NCBI RefSeq assembly: GCF_037176765.1
Contig: NC_090026.1
Coordinates: forward strand, 134,251,252 to 134,315,251
DNA from: Anolis sagrei
Lineage: Eukaryota; Chordata; Lepidosauria; Squamata; Anolidae
DNA length: 64,000 nucleotides
Reading direction: 5' to 3'
The notes under the pieces were generated by a model. The model was not told the DNA's origin and ran no database searches. It saw only the letters and a list, made by a program, of their open reading frames with translations. Position numbers and translations under genes: made by a program. Positions 53,045 to 63,687 of the stretch are shown one piece after another. The number at the start of each line of letters is the position of its first letter. Position 1 is the stretch's first letter.

Positions 53045-54880
53045 ACACCAAGCACAGTCCGAAGACCGGTCTGGCTTGATGCGCCTTCCTCTTGGCACGT
53101 TTCTCTCTTTCACCCTCCATTCGTGCCTCTTCAAACTCTACAGCACTGCTGGTCACAGCTGACCTCCAGCTGGAGCGCTCAAGGGCCAGGGCTTCCCAGT
53201 GCTCAGTGTCTATGCCAGAGTTCTTAAAGTTGGCTTTGAGCCCATCTTAGAATCAAAGAGTTGGAAGAGACCTCCTGGGCCATAATCCAGTCCAACCCCA
53301 TTCTGCCAAGAAGCAGGAATATTGCATTCAAAGCACCCCTGACAGATGGCCATCCAGCCTCTGCTTAAAAGCTTCCAAGGAAGGAGCCTCCACCACACTC
53401 CCTCCGGGGCAGAGAGTTCCACTGCTGAAAGGCTCTCACAGTCAGGAAGTTCTTCCTCATGTTCAGATGGAATCTCCTTTCTTGTAGTCTGAAGCCATTG
53501 TTCCACGTCCTAGTCTCCAGGGAAGCAGAAAACAAGCTTGCTCCCTCCTCCTCCCTGTGGCTTCCTCTCACATATTTATACATGGCTATCATCTCTTTAC
53601 ATCTCTTTTCCTGTCCTCCAACATTCACTGCTTTGGGAGATGGTGGTCGGGCATCCCGACAGTGTGGCCGGTCCAGCAGAGTTGATGTTGGAGGACCATG
53701 GCTTCAATGCTGGTGGTCTTTGTTTCTTCCAGCACGCTGACGTTTGTCCACTTGTCCTCCCAAGATATTTGCAGGATTTTTCAGAGGCAGCACTGATGGA
53801 ATCGTTCCAGGAGTTGCATGTGACGTCTGTAGACTGTCCACGTTTCGCAGGCATACAGCAGGGTTGGGAGGACAATCGCTTTATAAACAAGCCCCTTGGT
53901 CTCCCTACGGATGTCCCGGTGCTCTGTGCTTCATTCAGAAAAATGCTGCACTCGCAGAGTTCAGGTGGTGTTGTATTTCAGTGTCAGTGTTGACTTTGGT
54001 GGTGCGGGGGCTGCCAAGGTAGCGAAAATGGTCAACATTTTCTAATCTTACACCATTAAGCTGTATTTCTGGCATTGGAGAGCGATTGGCTGGTGACTGC
54101 TAGAAGAGCACTTTGGTTTTCCTGATGTTTAGTGAGAGGCTGAGCTTCTCATATGTTTCTGCAAAGGTATTTAGAGTGTGCACAGACGACATTGTCATCA
54201 GCATACTGGAGTTCTATAACAGATGTTGTCGTAACCTTGGTTTTCGCTTTCAGTCTGCTGAGGTTAAATAGCTTGCCATCTGTCCTTTTACTTTGTATGT
54301 TTTGTGATGTTAACCAACTTTTTCAGGGAGTTCTATGGGTAGATGGTCCTTGAGCGCTGTTTGGAGAAGGGCTCGTCTGTAGGGCTTGGGTGTTCATTTA
54401 GCAACTTGTCTTTCTTCCTTGGAGTCTGCGCTTGGGGGCGATCTTGATAGCCATCGTGGATCGGATTAGCCTGTGGTCGGTCCAGCAGTCGTCAGCACCT
54501 GTCATGGCTCTTGTGAGGAGCACGTCATGGCAGTCTCTGGCACGTGTGATTACGTAGTCTTAAGAGGTGCCAGTGCTTTGACCGGGGGTGCTTCCATGAT
54601 GTCTTGAGCTTGTTTTTCTGGCAGAAGAGTGTGTTGGTGATGACAAGGTTGTGTTCCGCACATCTGGTGAGAAGCAGGATGCCATTCGAGTTGCTGTTTC
54701 CAACCCTGTCCTTTCCTATGGTCCCTGGCCACAGGTCGAAGTCTCGCCCGACTCTTGCATTAAAGTCCCCCAGGAGGATGATTTTGTCCTCCTTAGGTAT
54801 CCCCGATAGGACGATGTCCAGCTGACAGTAGATTTTTTCCTTGATGTCTTCATCAGCATCTACTGCATAGAGGTAGCCTG
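53045..54880 (-). mobile_element. RTE-like LINE, endonuclease to C-terminus, split by CR1
   Basis: Read on the minus strand, an APE endonuclease fragment (IILLGDFNARVGRD, then SNGILLLTRCAEHNLVITNT) is followed by a degraded reverse transcriptase (DGKLFNLSRLKAKTK, VIELQYADDNVVCAH). Then come the C-terminal region at 53605-53880 and its end at 53045-53246. A minus-strand CR1 3' end (53247-53604) has inserted between the last two parts. Multiple frame changes make it inactive. It is the longest member of the family whose 3' ends lie at 40500 and 59498. Confidence 0.82.
53247..53604 (-). mobile_element. CR1 LINE 3' end inside the RTE-like element
   Basis: The minus strand encodes [40 protein letters not shown] and WNSLPRRECGGGSFLGSF, then the tail ATTCTA. 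The RTE-like sequence is continuous if this piece is removed, as the copy at 40500-41124 shows. Confidence 0.88.
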
Positions 54881-54884
54881 GCTG

Positions 54885-55690
54885 TTGTTGCCTGCAGGCG
54901 TCTTCTGTTTAGGAGGTGTTAACTGGCACTTGATGGCTTTCTGCCTGGAGTTCCCCCGTTTCTGTGTGGTATTCCTTACTCACAGTCTTGATTCTGGTGT
55001 TTTTAAATACTGGTAGACGGATTGTGTTCATACTTCTCTTTCAACTTGGGTGATGATTGGAGTTTTTATGTAGGTCTCCATCTCTCTCTGTGTGTAGGGT
55101 TTCTGTAAACTGTGTGGCCCTGTTGTTGATCTGGTTTGTGGATGACAAGGACATCTAGACATGGCAGTCTTCCTTCACTTTATTTTTCCGTGGTGAATTG
55201 GATGTCTGTTGTCACTTTTTATTGTTATTTTAAAGCTAATTGTATTGTTTTAATCTACTTCTGTAAACCGCTCCGAGCCAAATTGGGAGTGGCGGTATAC
55301 AAGTCCAATAAATAAATAATAAATGTTTGGGTGGATGCTGTTGAGGAGGTCCAGGACCTTGTTGAGTTCTTCTTCTCCGTGGCTCCAAATGGTGAAGATG
55401 TCATCCACATATCTGAACCGTTCAGTGGTCTTTTTTGGTGCTGTTCCCAGGGCTTGTTTCTCAAAGTGTTCCACGTAGAAATTTGCCACGACAGGGCTTA
55501 GAGGGCTGACCCCACTGGAAGTGGCTTGCGATGAGGCAGGGTTGAGACAGGGCTGGGATGTCTTCTGGGAAATTCCGGATGATGAGTGCGGTGGTGTCTG
55601 CTAATAGAGGCCTTGATGAATAGTGAAACCACATCAAAGCTGATTGGTTTGTCATTGGCATTGAATTTGAGATTGCTGACTTTTTCTATG
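54885..55690 (-). mobile_element. Penelope-like RT fragment with an inserted L2 tail
   Basis: The minus strand encodes FPEDIPALSQPCLIASHFQW, MANFYVEHFEKQALGTAPKK and FRYVDDIFTIWSHGEEELNK, LLNSIHPN, then 3' sequence. The catalytic block is present once. An L2 3' end (55208-55324, CGCTCCGAGCCAAATTGGGA, (AAAT)n) splits it. Confidence 0.8.
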
Positions 55691-55694
55691 AGTC

Positions 55695-56060
55695 CCTAAT
55701 GTAGTGTGTGGTGAGCCCAATATGGGTTTGTAGTTGTGCAGCCCGAAATTTTGCCAGATCGTATGTTGGGGATCCAGTGGCGCTCATGGTGTATTAGGTC
55801 GTTTAGATTTTTGGGAATGTGCACCCCCAAATACTTCAACTTCTCACCCAGTTTTATCTCCAGGATGGATTGTAATCCTTTAATTCTTTCCAAGTAAGAT
55901 TTTTGTGTAAGATTTCTCATTTTCAATGTTTATGGCCAACCCTGATGGCTTTTCAAGTTTCTTTGTAATGTTATTTCCTTCCTTTACAGAATCATCTGGT
56001 GCCCCAAGTAGAACAATTGTGTTGCCCGCATATAAATTTACACCAGCATTGAGGCTCCGT
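55695..56060 (-). mobile_element. L1 ORF2 reverse transcriptase fragment
   Basis: The minus strand gives LEKPSGLAINIENEK, then LGEKLKYLGVHIPKNLNDLI, matching the region just after the L1 catalytic motif (KVKYLGI-type). It is short and degraded. Confidence 0.55.
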
Positions 56061-56224
56061 CAGACGGTGTTCAGCAAAAAATCAACCAAGATGACAGAAA
56101 TGGGCGTGGCCAGGCTATAAAAGGGTGGGGCATGGGGTAGTGCAAAACAGAGACCATAGTACTACCTGGCGACATCCGACTGGGCATTTATAACTAGGGA
56201 CCAATGGTTCTCAAATTCTTGCAG

Positions 56225-56790
56225 GAACACCCAGGTTTTTGAGTCCCTGTGAAAGGAGGACAGTGTGGGGCCCGGCCTAATCTCCCTGGGGAGATTGTTT
56301 CAAAGTTGAGGGGCCACCACCGAGAAGGAAGGCCCTCTCCTTCATTCCCACTAGCTGTGGCTGTGACGGTGGTGGAAGTGGGAGGGCGGCCTCCCCGGAG
56401 GATCTTGCAGCCCGCGCCGATTCATAGGGGGAGATGCAAGCACAGAGATAGGCCGGGCCCAAACTATTCAGGGCTTCGTCGCCAATAATGTGCACTTTGA
56501 ATTGGAATGGGACACTTTTCGGCAGCCAGCAGAGCTGCTTTAGTAGGGGCGTGGCATGCTCCCTATACGCAGCTCCAGTTAATCATCTGGCTGCCAACCT
56601 CTGCACTAATTGCAGTTTCTGTGCTGTCTTCAAAGGCAGCCCCACATAGAGCGCATTGCAGTAATCCATTCTGGATGCAACCAAGGCATGGACCACCCTG
56701 GCCAAGTCAGGCTTTTGAGGTACGGTTGCAGCAGGCGCACACGTTTTAATTGTGCAAAGGGCCTCCCGGCCACCGCCAACACTTGAGTGA
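56225..56790 (-). mobile_element. L2/L3-type LINE C-terminal part
   Basis: The minus strand encodes VLAVAGRPFAQLKRVRLLQP, then HALVASRMDYCNALYVGLP-like and LNSLGPAYLCACISPYES. Several frame changes mark it as old. Confidence 0.7.
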
Positions 56791-56964
56791 AGGAAACAGG
56801 CAGACGCAGTAGTGATTTTATTAATAGCCCTATTAATGAAAATAAAATAAAAAGCTCTGTCATTCAGCTCAGGCCTGGGTTGAGCCCCATGGTGAGACGC
56901 AAAGACAGGAACCGCTCATCGACAAAGCCAGGATCCTGCAGCATTGAGACACTTTTGGATCCTG

Positions 56965-57195
56965 GACACTGGCTACCAGTATTAAAAAACTCAAAGATTA
57001 CAACAGCAAAACAACAGGGAGTAAACAATCAAGGCACATCAAATCACCTCTCAAAAAAAAAAAAAAGATTCCATATTCCTATTTCCAACAGACCTCACTA
57101 CCTCTGAGGATGCTTGCCATAGATGCAGGCGAAACGTCAGGAGAAAATGCCTCTAGAACATGGCCATATAGCCCGGAAAACTCTACAACAACCCC
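56965..57195 (+). mobile_element. Penelope-like 3' UTR and terminus
   Basis: CTGGCTACCAGTATTAAAAA, then CCTCTGAGGATGCTTGCCAT and ATATAGCCCGGAAAACTC. An A run of 14 lies at 57053-57066. Confidence 0.75.
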
Positions 57196-57227
57196 AAAAC
57201 TAATTGTGTTCCCAAATGTGCTCAATG

Positions 57228-57858
57228 AAATGAATGTATTTATTATGTGCGGTATTTGTATCCCGCTCTTCCTTCTCGACCCCGAAGGGGATTCAGGGTG
57301 GTTCACAGTGTCGGCAACAATTCAATGCCCTCGATAAAAAACTGTATAAAACATCAAAATGGATCCTTCCCTGATAAAACATTAAGCATATCACATAAAA
57401 TAACATCACATATCACACACGAGGCATAGCCGTTGTCCGTAAAAAGTCTTGGGTCATTGCACTTTCAACTTTCACTTTAAACACGAGCTCTCCGAGACTT
57501 ATCTTTTTGTAGAGCTTGTAAAACTTATTTATTTAGGCTGGCATTTGAATCTTGCTAATCAAAATTTTTCTTTGATTTTAAATGTAATGTATCGCATGTG
57601 TATATTGTAAACCATTCCAAGCTTACGGGGAGTGGCGGTATATAAAACTGATTAATAAATAAAATAATAAATTATTACTATGATGGGCTGAACGCTTGGT
57701 TACACAGCCAGGTCTTTAGCTGTCTCCCAAAGGTCAGGAGGGAGGGGGCCAACCCGCTCTCAGGAGGGAGTTCCACAGTCGTGGGGCCACCACCGAGAAG
57801 GCCCTGTCCCTCATCCCCACCGGCCGCACTTATAAGGCTGGTGAGGCCGAGGGCAGAG
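57228..57858. mobile_element. Three L2-type 3' end pieces
   Basis: 57228-57440 is a minus-strand 3' end, 57540-57682 a plus-strand tail (CAAGCTTACGGGGAGTGGCG, then (AAT)n), and 57683-57858 a minus-strand coding piece (SALGLTSLISAAGGDEGQGL region). Between 57441 and 57539 nothing is recognised. Confidence 0.65.
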
Positions 57859-59240
57859 CATAGAATCATAGAATCAAAGAGTTGGAAGAGACCTCCTGGG
57901 CCATCATCCAGTCCAACCCCATTCTGCCAAGAAGCAGGAATATTGCATTCAAATCACCCCTGACAGATGGCCATCCAGCCTCTGCTTAAAAGCTTCCAAA
58001 GAAGGAGCCTTCACCACACTCCCTCCGGGGCAGAGAGTTCCACTGCTGAACGGCTCTCACAGTCAGGTAGTTCTTCCTAATGTTCAGATGGAATCTCCTC
58101 TCTTGTAGTTTGAAGCCATTGTTCCACGTCCTAGTCTCCAGGGAAGCAGAAAACAAGCTTGCTCCCTCCTCCTCCCTGTGGCTTCCTCACATATTTATAC
58201 ATGGCTATCATATCTCCTCTCAGCCTTCTCTTCTTCAGCTAAACATGCCCAATTCCTTAAGCCGCTCCTCATAGGGCTTGTTCTCCAGACCCTTGATCAT
58301 TTTAGTCGCCCTTCTCTGGACACATTCCAGCTTGTCAATATCTCTCTTGAATTGTGGTGCCCAGAATTGGACACAATATTCCAGGTAATGTGGTCTAACC
58401 AAAGCGTAATAGAGGGGTAGCATTACTTCCTTAGATCTAGACACTATGCTCCTATTGATGCAGGCCAAAATACCATTGGCTTTTTTTGCTGCCACATCAC
58501 GTTGTTGGCTCATGTTTAACTTCCTCCCCACGAGGACTCCAAGATCTTTTTCACACATCCTGCTCTTGAGCCAGGCCTCATCGTCCCCCATTCTGTATTT
58601 TTGCATTTCGTTTTTCCTGCCAAAGTATCTTGCATTTGTCACTGTTGAACTTCATTTTGTTAGTTTTGGCCCACCATCTCTCTAATCTGTCAAGATCGTT
58701 TTGAATTCTGCTCCTGTCCTCTGGACTATTGGCTATCCCTCCCAATTTGGTGTCGTCTGCAAACTTGATGATCCTGCCTTCTAGCCTTTCATCTAAGTCA
58801 TTAATGAAGATGTTGAACAGGACCGGGCCCAGGACAGAAACCTGCGGCACTCCACTTGTCACTTCTTTCCAAGATGAAGAGGAAGCATTAGTGAGCACTC
58901 TCTGTGTTCATCCACTTAACCAATTCCAGATCCACCTCACCGTAGTTTTGCCTCACCCACATTGGACTAGTTTCCTTGCCAGAAGGTCATGGGGGACCTT
59001 GTCAAAGAAGGCCTTCCTGAAATCCAGGTACGCTACATCCACGGCATTCCCCGTGTGCATCTACCCAGCTTGTAACTCTATCGAAGAAAGAGATCAGATG
59101 AGCCTGGCATGACTTGTTTTTGATAAATCCATGTTGACTATTAGCGATGACCGCATTTGTTTCTAAGTGTTTGCAGACCACTTCCTTAACTATCTTTTCC
59201 AGAATCTTGCCTGGTATCGACGTGAGGCTGACCGGTCATT
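57859..59240 (-). mobile_element. CR1 LINE, about 1.4 kb of the 3' half
   Basis: The minus strand runs from the reverse transcriptase (NASSSSWKEVTSGVPQVSVL, LFNIFINDLDERLEGRIIKF, ADDTKLGGIANSPED) through MRKNFL-type C-terminal sequence to the ATTCTATGATTCTATG tail. It is the longest single CR1 block. The catalytic FADDTKL motif is present but frame changes break the ORF. Confidence 0.92.
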
Positions 59241-59497
59241 TACATCTACAAAACTGGCTCATGGAGGGAGATACGTTTTCACAGGTAAGTTGGACCGAAG
59301 CCAACAAATTGGATCTGGATCTGTTTGTAATTGTTTATGAATTTGTGCCCGCCTTCATTGGTTTGTGCAGGGAGGTGACTCACTGTCAGATCTTTATAGC
59401 AATATTAAATAACCACTCACAAGCCCTTTTGCTTTGAAATGGATATATTGCTTGTATCTCTGCAGCAAAGAAAGACACTACTGACTTTTTCAGAACC
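59241..59497. other. No clear feature
   Basis: A short stretch near 59265-59310 resembles L2 in reverse (GATACGTTTTCACAGGTAAG); the rest is unassigned. Confidence 0.35.
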
Positions 59498-59787
59498 TTA
59501 CTTACTTAGGCGATCCCTCGTTGGACGAGTAAGATGGTCTTCCATTATGGATTTCTCTGTGGGTCCGTATGTGGCTGTGGAGCCCTATTTTTGCTCTGCA
59601 TCTTCTTCCGCAGTGAGGAGGGCATTGGTTTCCAGGTGGAAGGCGGTCTCGGCCGGGGTTGGCTTGACGCGCCTTCCTCCTGGCACGTTTCTGTCTTTCA
59701 CCCTCCACTCGTGCCTCCTCAAATTCTGCAGCACTGCTGGTCACAGCTGTCCTCCAGTTGGAGCGCTCAAGGGCCAGGGCTTCCCAG
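59498..59787 (-). mobile_element. RTE-like LINE 3' end with exact target duplication
   Basis: A 290-bp insert is flanked by the perfect 11-bp repeat TTTTCAGAACC (59487-59497 and 59788-59798). The minus strand encodes RQKRARRKARQANPGRDRLP, then the final zinc finger (CPPHCGRRCRAKIGLHSHIR). It belongs to the same subfamily as 40500-41124. Confidence 0.9.
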
Positions 59788-59799
59788 TTTTCAGAACCA

Positions 59800-60495
59800 C
59801 CACTTCCTTTTAGACGCCTTTCCTGTCCACCTCCCCCAAGTTACAAGGGTTCCACTGCCCTCTGCTGGCTTCAAAATGTCACATAGAGAGAATTGATTCA
59901 GCCAGGATGATTCCGTCAAGATGTCAGAGGGAATTTGTGATGTATTCATGCCCTCAGAAATTGAGTCCTGACACCCATGACCTAAGTAATCACGAAATGA
60001 GCATTTAGCACATGCTGATTATTCACTAAAACACATTATCTAGAATGAATCCTTGCCTGTCTTCTGTTCCTATAACCACATTTGGGATCAACCCAATAAA
60101 TTCAGTGTGACCCTCTAACACAGAAAGCGGTTCCCCTTCTTCCCTTCCTTCTTTCCTTCCTTCCTTCTCTCCTTTTTTGCCTTCATTCCCTCCTTTTCCT
60201 TCAATCCACCCTTTTGTCCTTCTTTTCTTCCTTCCTTTCTCCTGTCCTTCCTTTATACCTTCCTTCCCTCATTTCTTCCTGCTTTCCTTCCTTTTAACCA
60301 CAGCAAGTTTTTGTTTCTGTAACGTTCACACAAAGCATCTGAATTCTTCCCTTGTTTTCATGAATCTGTGACCGCTTTGGCTGGTTTCCGTGTCTGTCCT
60401 TGAGATACTTCATGCCTCTGTGTCTTGGATAATGTTGGAGGTAAAGGGGGTTTGGGGCTTCGTGTTTAACCTTTTGCTTCTCCTTTCTTGAGCAG
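59800..60495. other. ZNF-D upstream intron: possible LTR remnant and pyrimidine tract
   Basis: AATAAA near 60097 and an ACA end near 60122 hint at an LTR remnant. Bases 60130-60300 are a (CCTT)n-rich pyrimidine tract. Bases 60410-60495 match the sequence before ZNF-B (ATGCCTCTGTGTCTTGG, then GGTTTGGGGCTTCGTGTTTA) and end in a splice acceptor (CTTTCTTGAGCAG). Confidence 0.5.
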
Positions 60496-60691
60496 CCTCC
60501 AAAGGAGCCTCCACTACACTTTGAGGCAGAGAGTTCCAGTGCTGAACAACTCTTACAGTCAAGAAGTTCTTCCTAATGTTGAGATGGAATCTCCTTTCCT
60601 GTAATTTGGACCCATTGCTGCGAATAATCAGAAAGAGGAAAACAAGTGTCAGGTGTCCATATTAGAATTAAATGTGTATGACACTGTCAAC
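60496..60691 (+). other. Start of the ZNF-D terminal exon with an old CR1 piece
   Basis: After the acceptor (AG at 60494-60495) lies a diverged minus-strand CR1 3' end (60498-60620) at the same place as before ZNF-B. The finger frame then opens after a TAA near 60601 and reads [20 protein letters not shown] up to the ATG. Confidence 0.6.
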
Positions 60692-61375
60692 ATGGAGGAG
60701 AAAGCCTATACATGTATTAAATGTGGAAAGAGCTTTGCTCGGAATGAAAATCTACGTTTACATCAAAGGACTCACACTGGGGAGAAACCCTATAACTGCC
60801 AGGAGTGTGGGAAGAGCTTTGCTCACCGTGGAAGTCTACGTAAACATCAAAGGACTCATACTGGGGAGAAACCCTATACATGTCTGGAGTGTGGACAGAC
60901 CTTCACTGAGAGAAGAAATCTACGTAGCCATCAAAGAATTCACACTGGAGATAAACCCTATAAATGCTGGGAGTGTGGACAGAAGTTCAGTCATAGTTCA
61001 GGTCTAAAGAGGCATCAAAGGACTCACACTGGGGAGAAACCCTTTCAATGCATAGAGTGTGGACTGAGCTTCACTCAGAGTGGAAGTCTACATTCCCATC
61101 AAAGGACTCACACTGGGGAGAAACCCTATAAGTGCTTAGAGTGTGGACAGAGCTTCACTCAGAGTGGAAGTCTACATAAGCATCAAAGGACTCACACTGG
61201 AGATAAACCCTATAAATGCTGGGAGTGTGGACAGAGCTTCATTGAGAGTTCAGGTCTACAATCACATCAAAGGACTCACACTGGGGAGAAGCCCTTTAAA
61301 TGCCTGGAATGTGGACAGAGCTTCACTCAGAGTGGAACTCTACATAAACATCAAAGGACTCACATTGGGGAGTAA
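60692..61375 (+). CDS. C2H2 zinc-finger protein ZNF-D, eight fingers
   Basis: The ORF starts MEEKAYTC, the same start as ZNF-B, and encodes eight complete C2H2 fingers with HTGEKP or HTGDKP linkers. Fingers 4 and 7 carry CWECGQ, a variant not seen in the other arrays of the window. Contact residues include NENLRL, RGSLRK, RRNLRS, SSGLKR, SGSLHS, SSGLQS and SGTLHK. It ends HIGE and TAA where the next linker should continue. The open length is short for this family; a ninth finger lies beyond the stop, broken by a hAT MITE. Expected role: nuclear sequence-specific DNA binding; no effector domain is visible in the window. The CpG promoter at 52 kb is the likely start of its transcript. Confidence 0.93.
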   Translation: MEEKAYTCIKCGKSFARNENLRLHQRTHTGEKPYNCQECGKSFAHRGSLRKHQRTHTGEKPYTCLECGQTFTERRNLRSHQRIHTGDKPYKCWECGQKFSHSSGLKRHQRTHTGEKPFQCIECGLSFTQSGSLHSHQRTHTGEKPYKCLECGQSFTQSGSLHKHQRTHTGDKPYKCWECGQSFIESSGLQSHQRTHTGEKPFKCLECGQSFTQSGTLHKHQRTHIGE

Positions 61376-61620
61376 CCAAGTGTGACTACAAGTGTCTGGA
61401 GTAATCGTTCTCAACCTGTGCGTCCCAGGACGTTTTGTCCTTCAACTCCCAGAAGTCCTTACAGCTGGTAAACTGGCTGGGATTTCTGGGAGTTGTAGGC
61501 CAGACCACCTGGGGACCCACAGGTTCAGAACCACTGGTCTCGAGTGTGGACAGAGCTTCTCACAGAGTTCATATCTACATCGACAAAGAATTCACATTGG
61601 AGGGAATGGTGATAATTGAG
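61376..61620 (+). pseudogene. Broken ninth finger of ZNF-D
   Basis: Bases 61376-61401 are the degraded linker and first half of a finger (KCLE-like in another frame). After the hAT insert the finger resumes ([20 protein letters not shown]) and ends GGNGDN with a TGA at 61617-61619. The ending RIHxGGN is shared with ZNF-B. Confidence 0.8.
61402..61536. mobile_element. 135-bp hAT MITE inside a zinc finger
   Basis: The ends GTTCTCAACCTGTGCGTCCC and GGGACCCACAGGTTCAGAAC are inverted. The flanks GTCTGGAG (61394-61401) and GTCTCGAG (61537-61544) form an 8-bp target duplication with one mismatch, as hAT elements make. Confidence 0.9.
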
Positions 61621-61829
61621 ATCAGAAAGTCTTTCTAAGAAGTACAAAAGCAACTCTTGGAGGTCAGAAATGCAAGCACAAAGTTGGGACATTTGAGCAG
61701 ATGTGGTGTATTGTAGACATTTTGAACTAAAATGCATTCCATCATGGAAACAATTAAAGTTAAACGAAAGCATCATTTTATTTCTTCAGAATGCTGAACG
61801 ATTAAGTAGAAAGAAACCGTGGATAGTTA
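61621..61829 (+). other. ZNF-D 3' flank
   Basis: This likely 3' UTR has AATTAAAG at about 61751 as a weak polyadenylation-like signal. No repeat is recognised. Confidence 0.35.
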
Positions 61830-62115
61830 CTGTGATGAGATTCCACAGTGCAAATTGACTCTGCGCAGAAAGGGAAGTGACGTCTTATTCCAACGGGAAA
61901 AGAATGGCCTTTGAAGATCTGCAAATTAGCAAACTGACAACAATGTGGGCAAATGTTACTGGTTATTGAACCAGTAAACGGCAACCGTTCAGCGGATACT
62001 GCCTGTTCAGTAAATAAACCTCTTTTCCTGTTTGAATGACAAAACGCCTCCGTGTGCCTCACACACATTCCGTGCATTACAGGAGGGAGCCTGTTGAAGT
62101 CAATTAAGTGGTGGC
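61830..62115 (+). mobile_element. Fossil LTR 3' part with short leader
   Basis: AATAAA near 62014 followed by a T-rich stretch, a CATTACA-type end near 62082 and a GTGGTGGCAG motif at 62110 suggest the end of an LTR and a primer-binding region. No coding sequence. Confidence 0.5.
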
Positions 62116-62169
62116 AGCGCTCGTATATAAACACTACTAAAGACAAAGGGGCCAGCGCCCTCCCCGTTT

Positions 62170-62565
62170 TGAGACCCCTGTAATGGGTGGGGTCCCCCCA
62201 AGCTGCCAGGTCAGTCTTCCCTTGTTCGTCATAGGCTCCCTTTTGTATTTTTAGGATCTCTGTATACGTTGGTTGTTTCCTCTGCCCCATTCTTCTCTTT
62301 GGGCGGCTTCCAAGGGTGGGACCCATACTGGAGTTTTTTGGTAGAATTTCGATTTGTAGCTTTCCCATATCTTGAGTAAGGACGATAGTAGAAAATGATT
62401 CCCAGTTTTTTTCTATTTTCTTTTTGTCGTACCACATGTACGTATGCCTTCCCGTTCTTAGGTCGAATCCCTCTAGTGACAGATTCTTATTATTGCTTTG
62501 GTTGGACCAATCTTTTATCCAAATGAGACCGCAAGCTTCATTGTGCAATCTTTGTTGGGGAGTCA
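62170..62565 (-). mobile_element. L1 ORF2 fragment downstream of the RT
   Basis: The minus strand encodes NLSLEGFDLRTGRHTYMWYD and KKKIEKNWESF, then QPTYTEILKIQKGAYDEQ, which resembles the reptile L1 region after the reverse transcriptase. It is a truncated piece. Confidence 0.6.
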
Positions 62566-62589
62566 GAGTCCGGTGCTCACCTCCATGGC

Positions 62590-63128
62590 CTCATTGCGCC
62601 CTAGTCTCCAGGGCAGCAGAAAGGAAGCTTGCTCCCTCCTCCCTGTGACTTCCCCTCACATATTTATACACGGCCCTCTTCCTGTCTCCTCTCAGCCTTC
62701 TCTTCTGCAGGCTAAACAGGCCAGGCTCTTTAGGCCGCTCCTCATAGGGATTGTTCCCCAGACCCTTGGTGCTTTGAGTCGCCCTCCTCTGGACACATCC
62801 CAGCTGAGGGTCAACATCTCCCTTCAATTGTGGTGCCCAGAATTGGACACAATATTCCAGGTGTGGTCTAACCAAGGTTGAATAGAGCATGGGGAGCATG
62901 ACTTCCCATTGGCTTTTTTTGCTGCCGCATCACATTCCTGGCTCATGTTTAACTTGTTGTTCACAAGGACCCCAAGATCTTTTTCACATGTCGAGCTAGG
63001 CCTCATCGTCCCCCATTCTGTTTCTTTGCATTTCCTTTTTTCTGCCTAAGTGGAGTCTCTTGCATTTGTTCCCGTTGAACTTCTTTTTGTTAGTTTTGAC
63101 CCATCATCTCTAATCTGTTGAGATCATT
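62590..63128 (-). mobile_element. CR1 LINE internal part of the 3' half
   Basis: The minus strand encodes [40 protein letters not shown], then RPKEPGLFSLQKRRLRGD. The 3' tail is missing, so this copy is truncated on both sides. Confidence 0.85.
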
Positions 63129-63687
63129 ATGTGGGGGCAGTTTTTAAAAATATTAATATTACAAAATAAAAATATAAACACTTTTAAATACCCGATTTTT
63201 CTTGAAAGCGTTTCTCCCTGACGATTTCAACAGAACAGTAGGTATTGATTTCTCCCTTTGGTACAAAGTTCTGTTTGAACTGCTTGTGTTTACAGAACAC
63301 GTAGGTCGGATTGGCCAGGCAAAGTAAACTTACAGACTTGAGAGATCGATTTATCAATTTAACTTTGTCAATATAACTTAGAACATCGAAGTTCATATAG
63401 TGAGAGAGAGTGTCATCTTCCGACCATGTAAATAGCAGGCATTTTCTGTTTTTTTGGAAAAACCTTTCATATTGAGAAAGTAAGTTATGATAAAGTTTTA
63501 AAGCTAAATTGCTAAAGGAAATCAGCCTAAGACCTGTTCCTGTATTGACATTCAAGAGGTGGGGTTTTTTAAAAGGCCAATAAACATGATCTGCCCTTTG
63601 ACCCCAACTGAGGTCAAAAGAGTACCTGTAATATTGAAACGCCACCTGGTGTCTTAATGTAATTAGAATAGAAACTATATAGAAGGT
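63129..63687 (-). other. Unassigned, with a 153-codon frame
   Basis: A minus-strand frame at 63184-63645 is open for 153 codons in AT-rich sequence, which is longer than expected by chance, and reads like protein (LLSQYERFFQKNRKCLLFTW, FKQNFVPKGEINTYCSVEI). I recognise no family. A possible splice acceptor (TTACATTAAGACACCAG) lies just upstream. It could be a host exon, an undescribed element or chance. Confidence 0.3.

Noticed and set aside
61802-62548. A single 248-codon minus-strand gene
   Set aside because: The right half reads as an L1 fragment and the left half is antisense to an LTR remnant, so the frame is a chance fusion.
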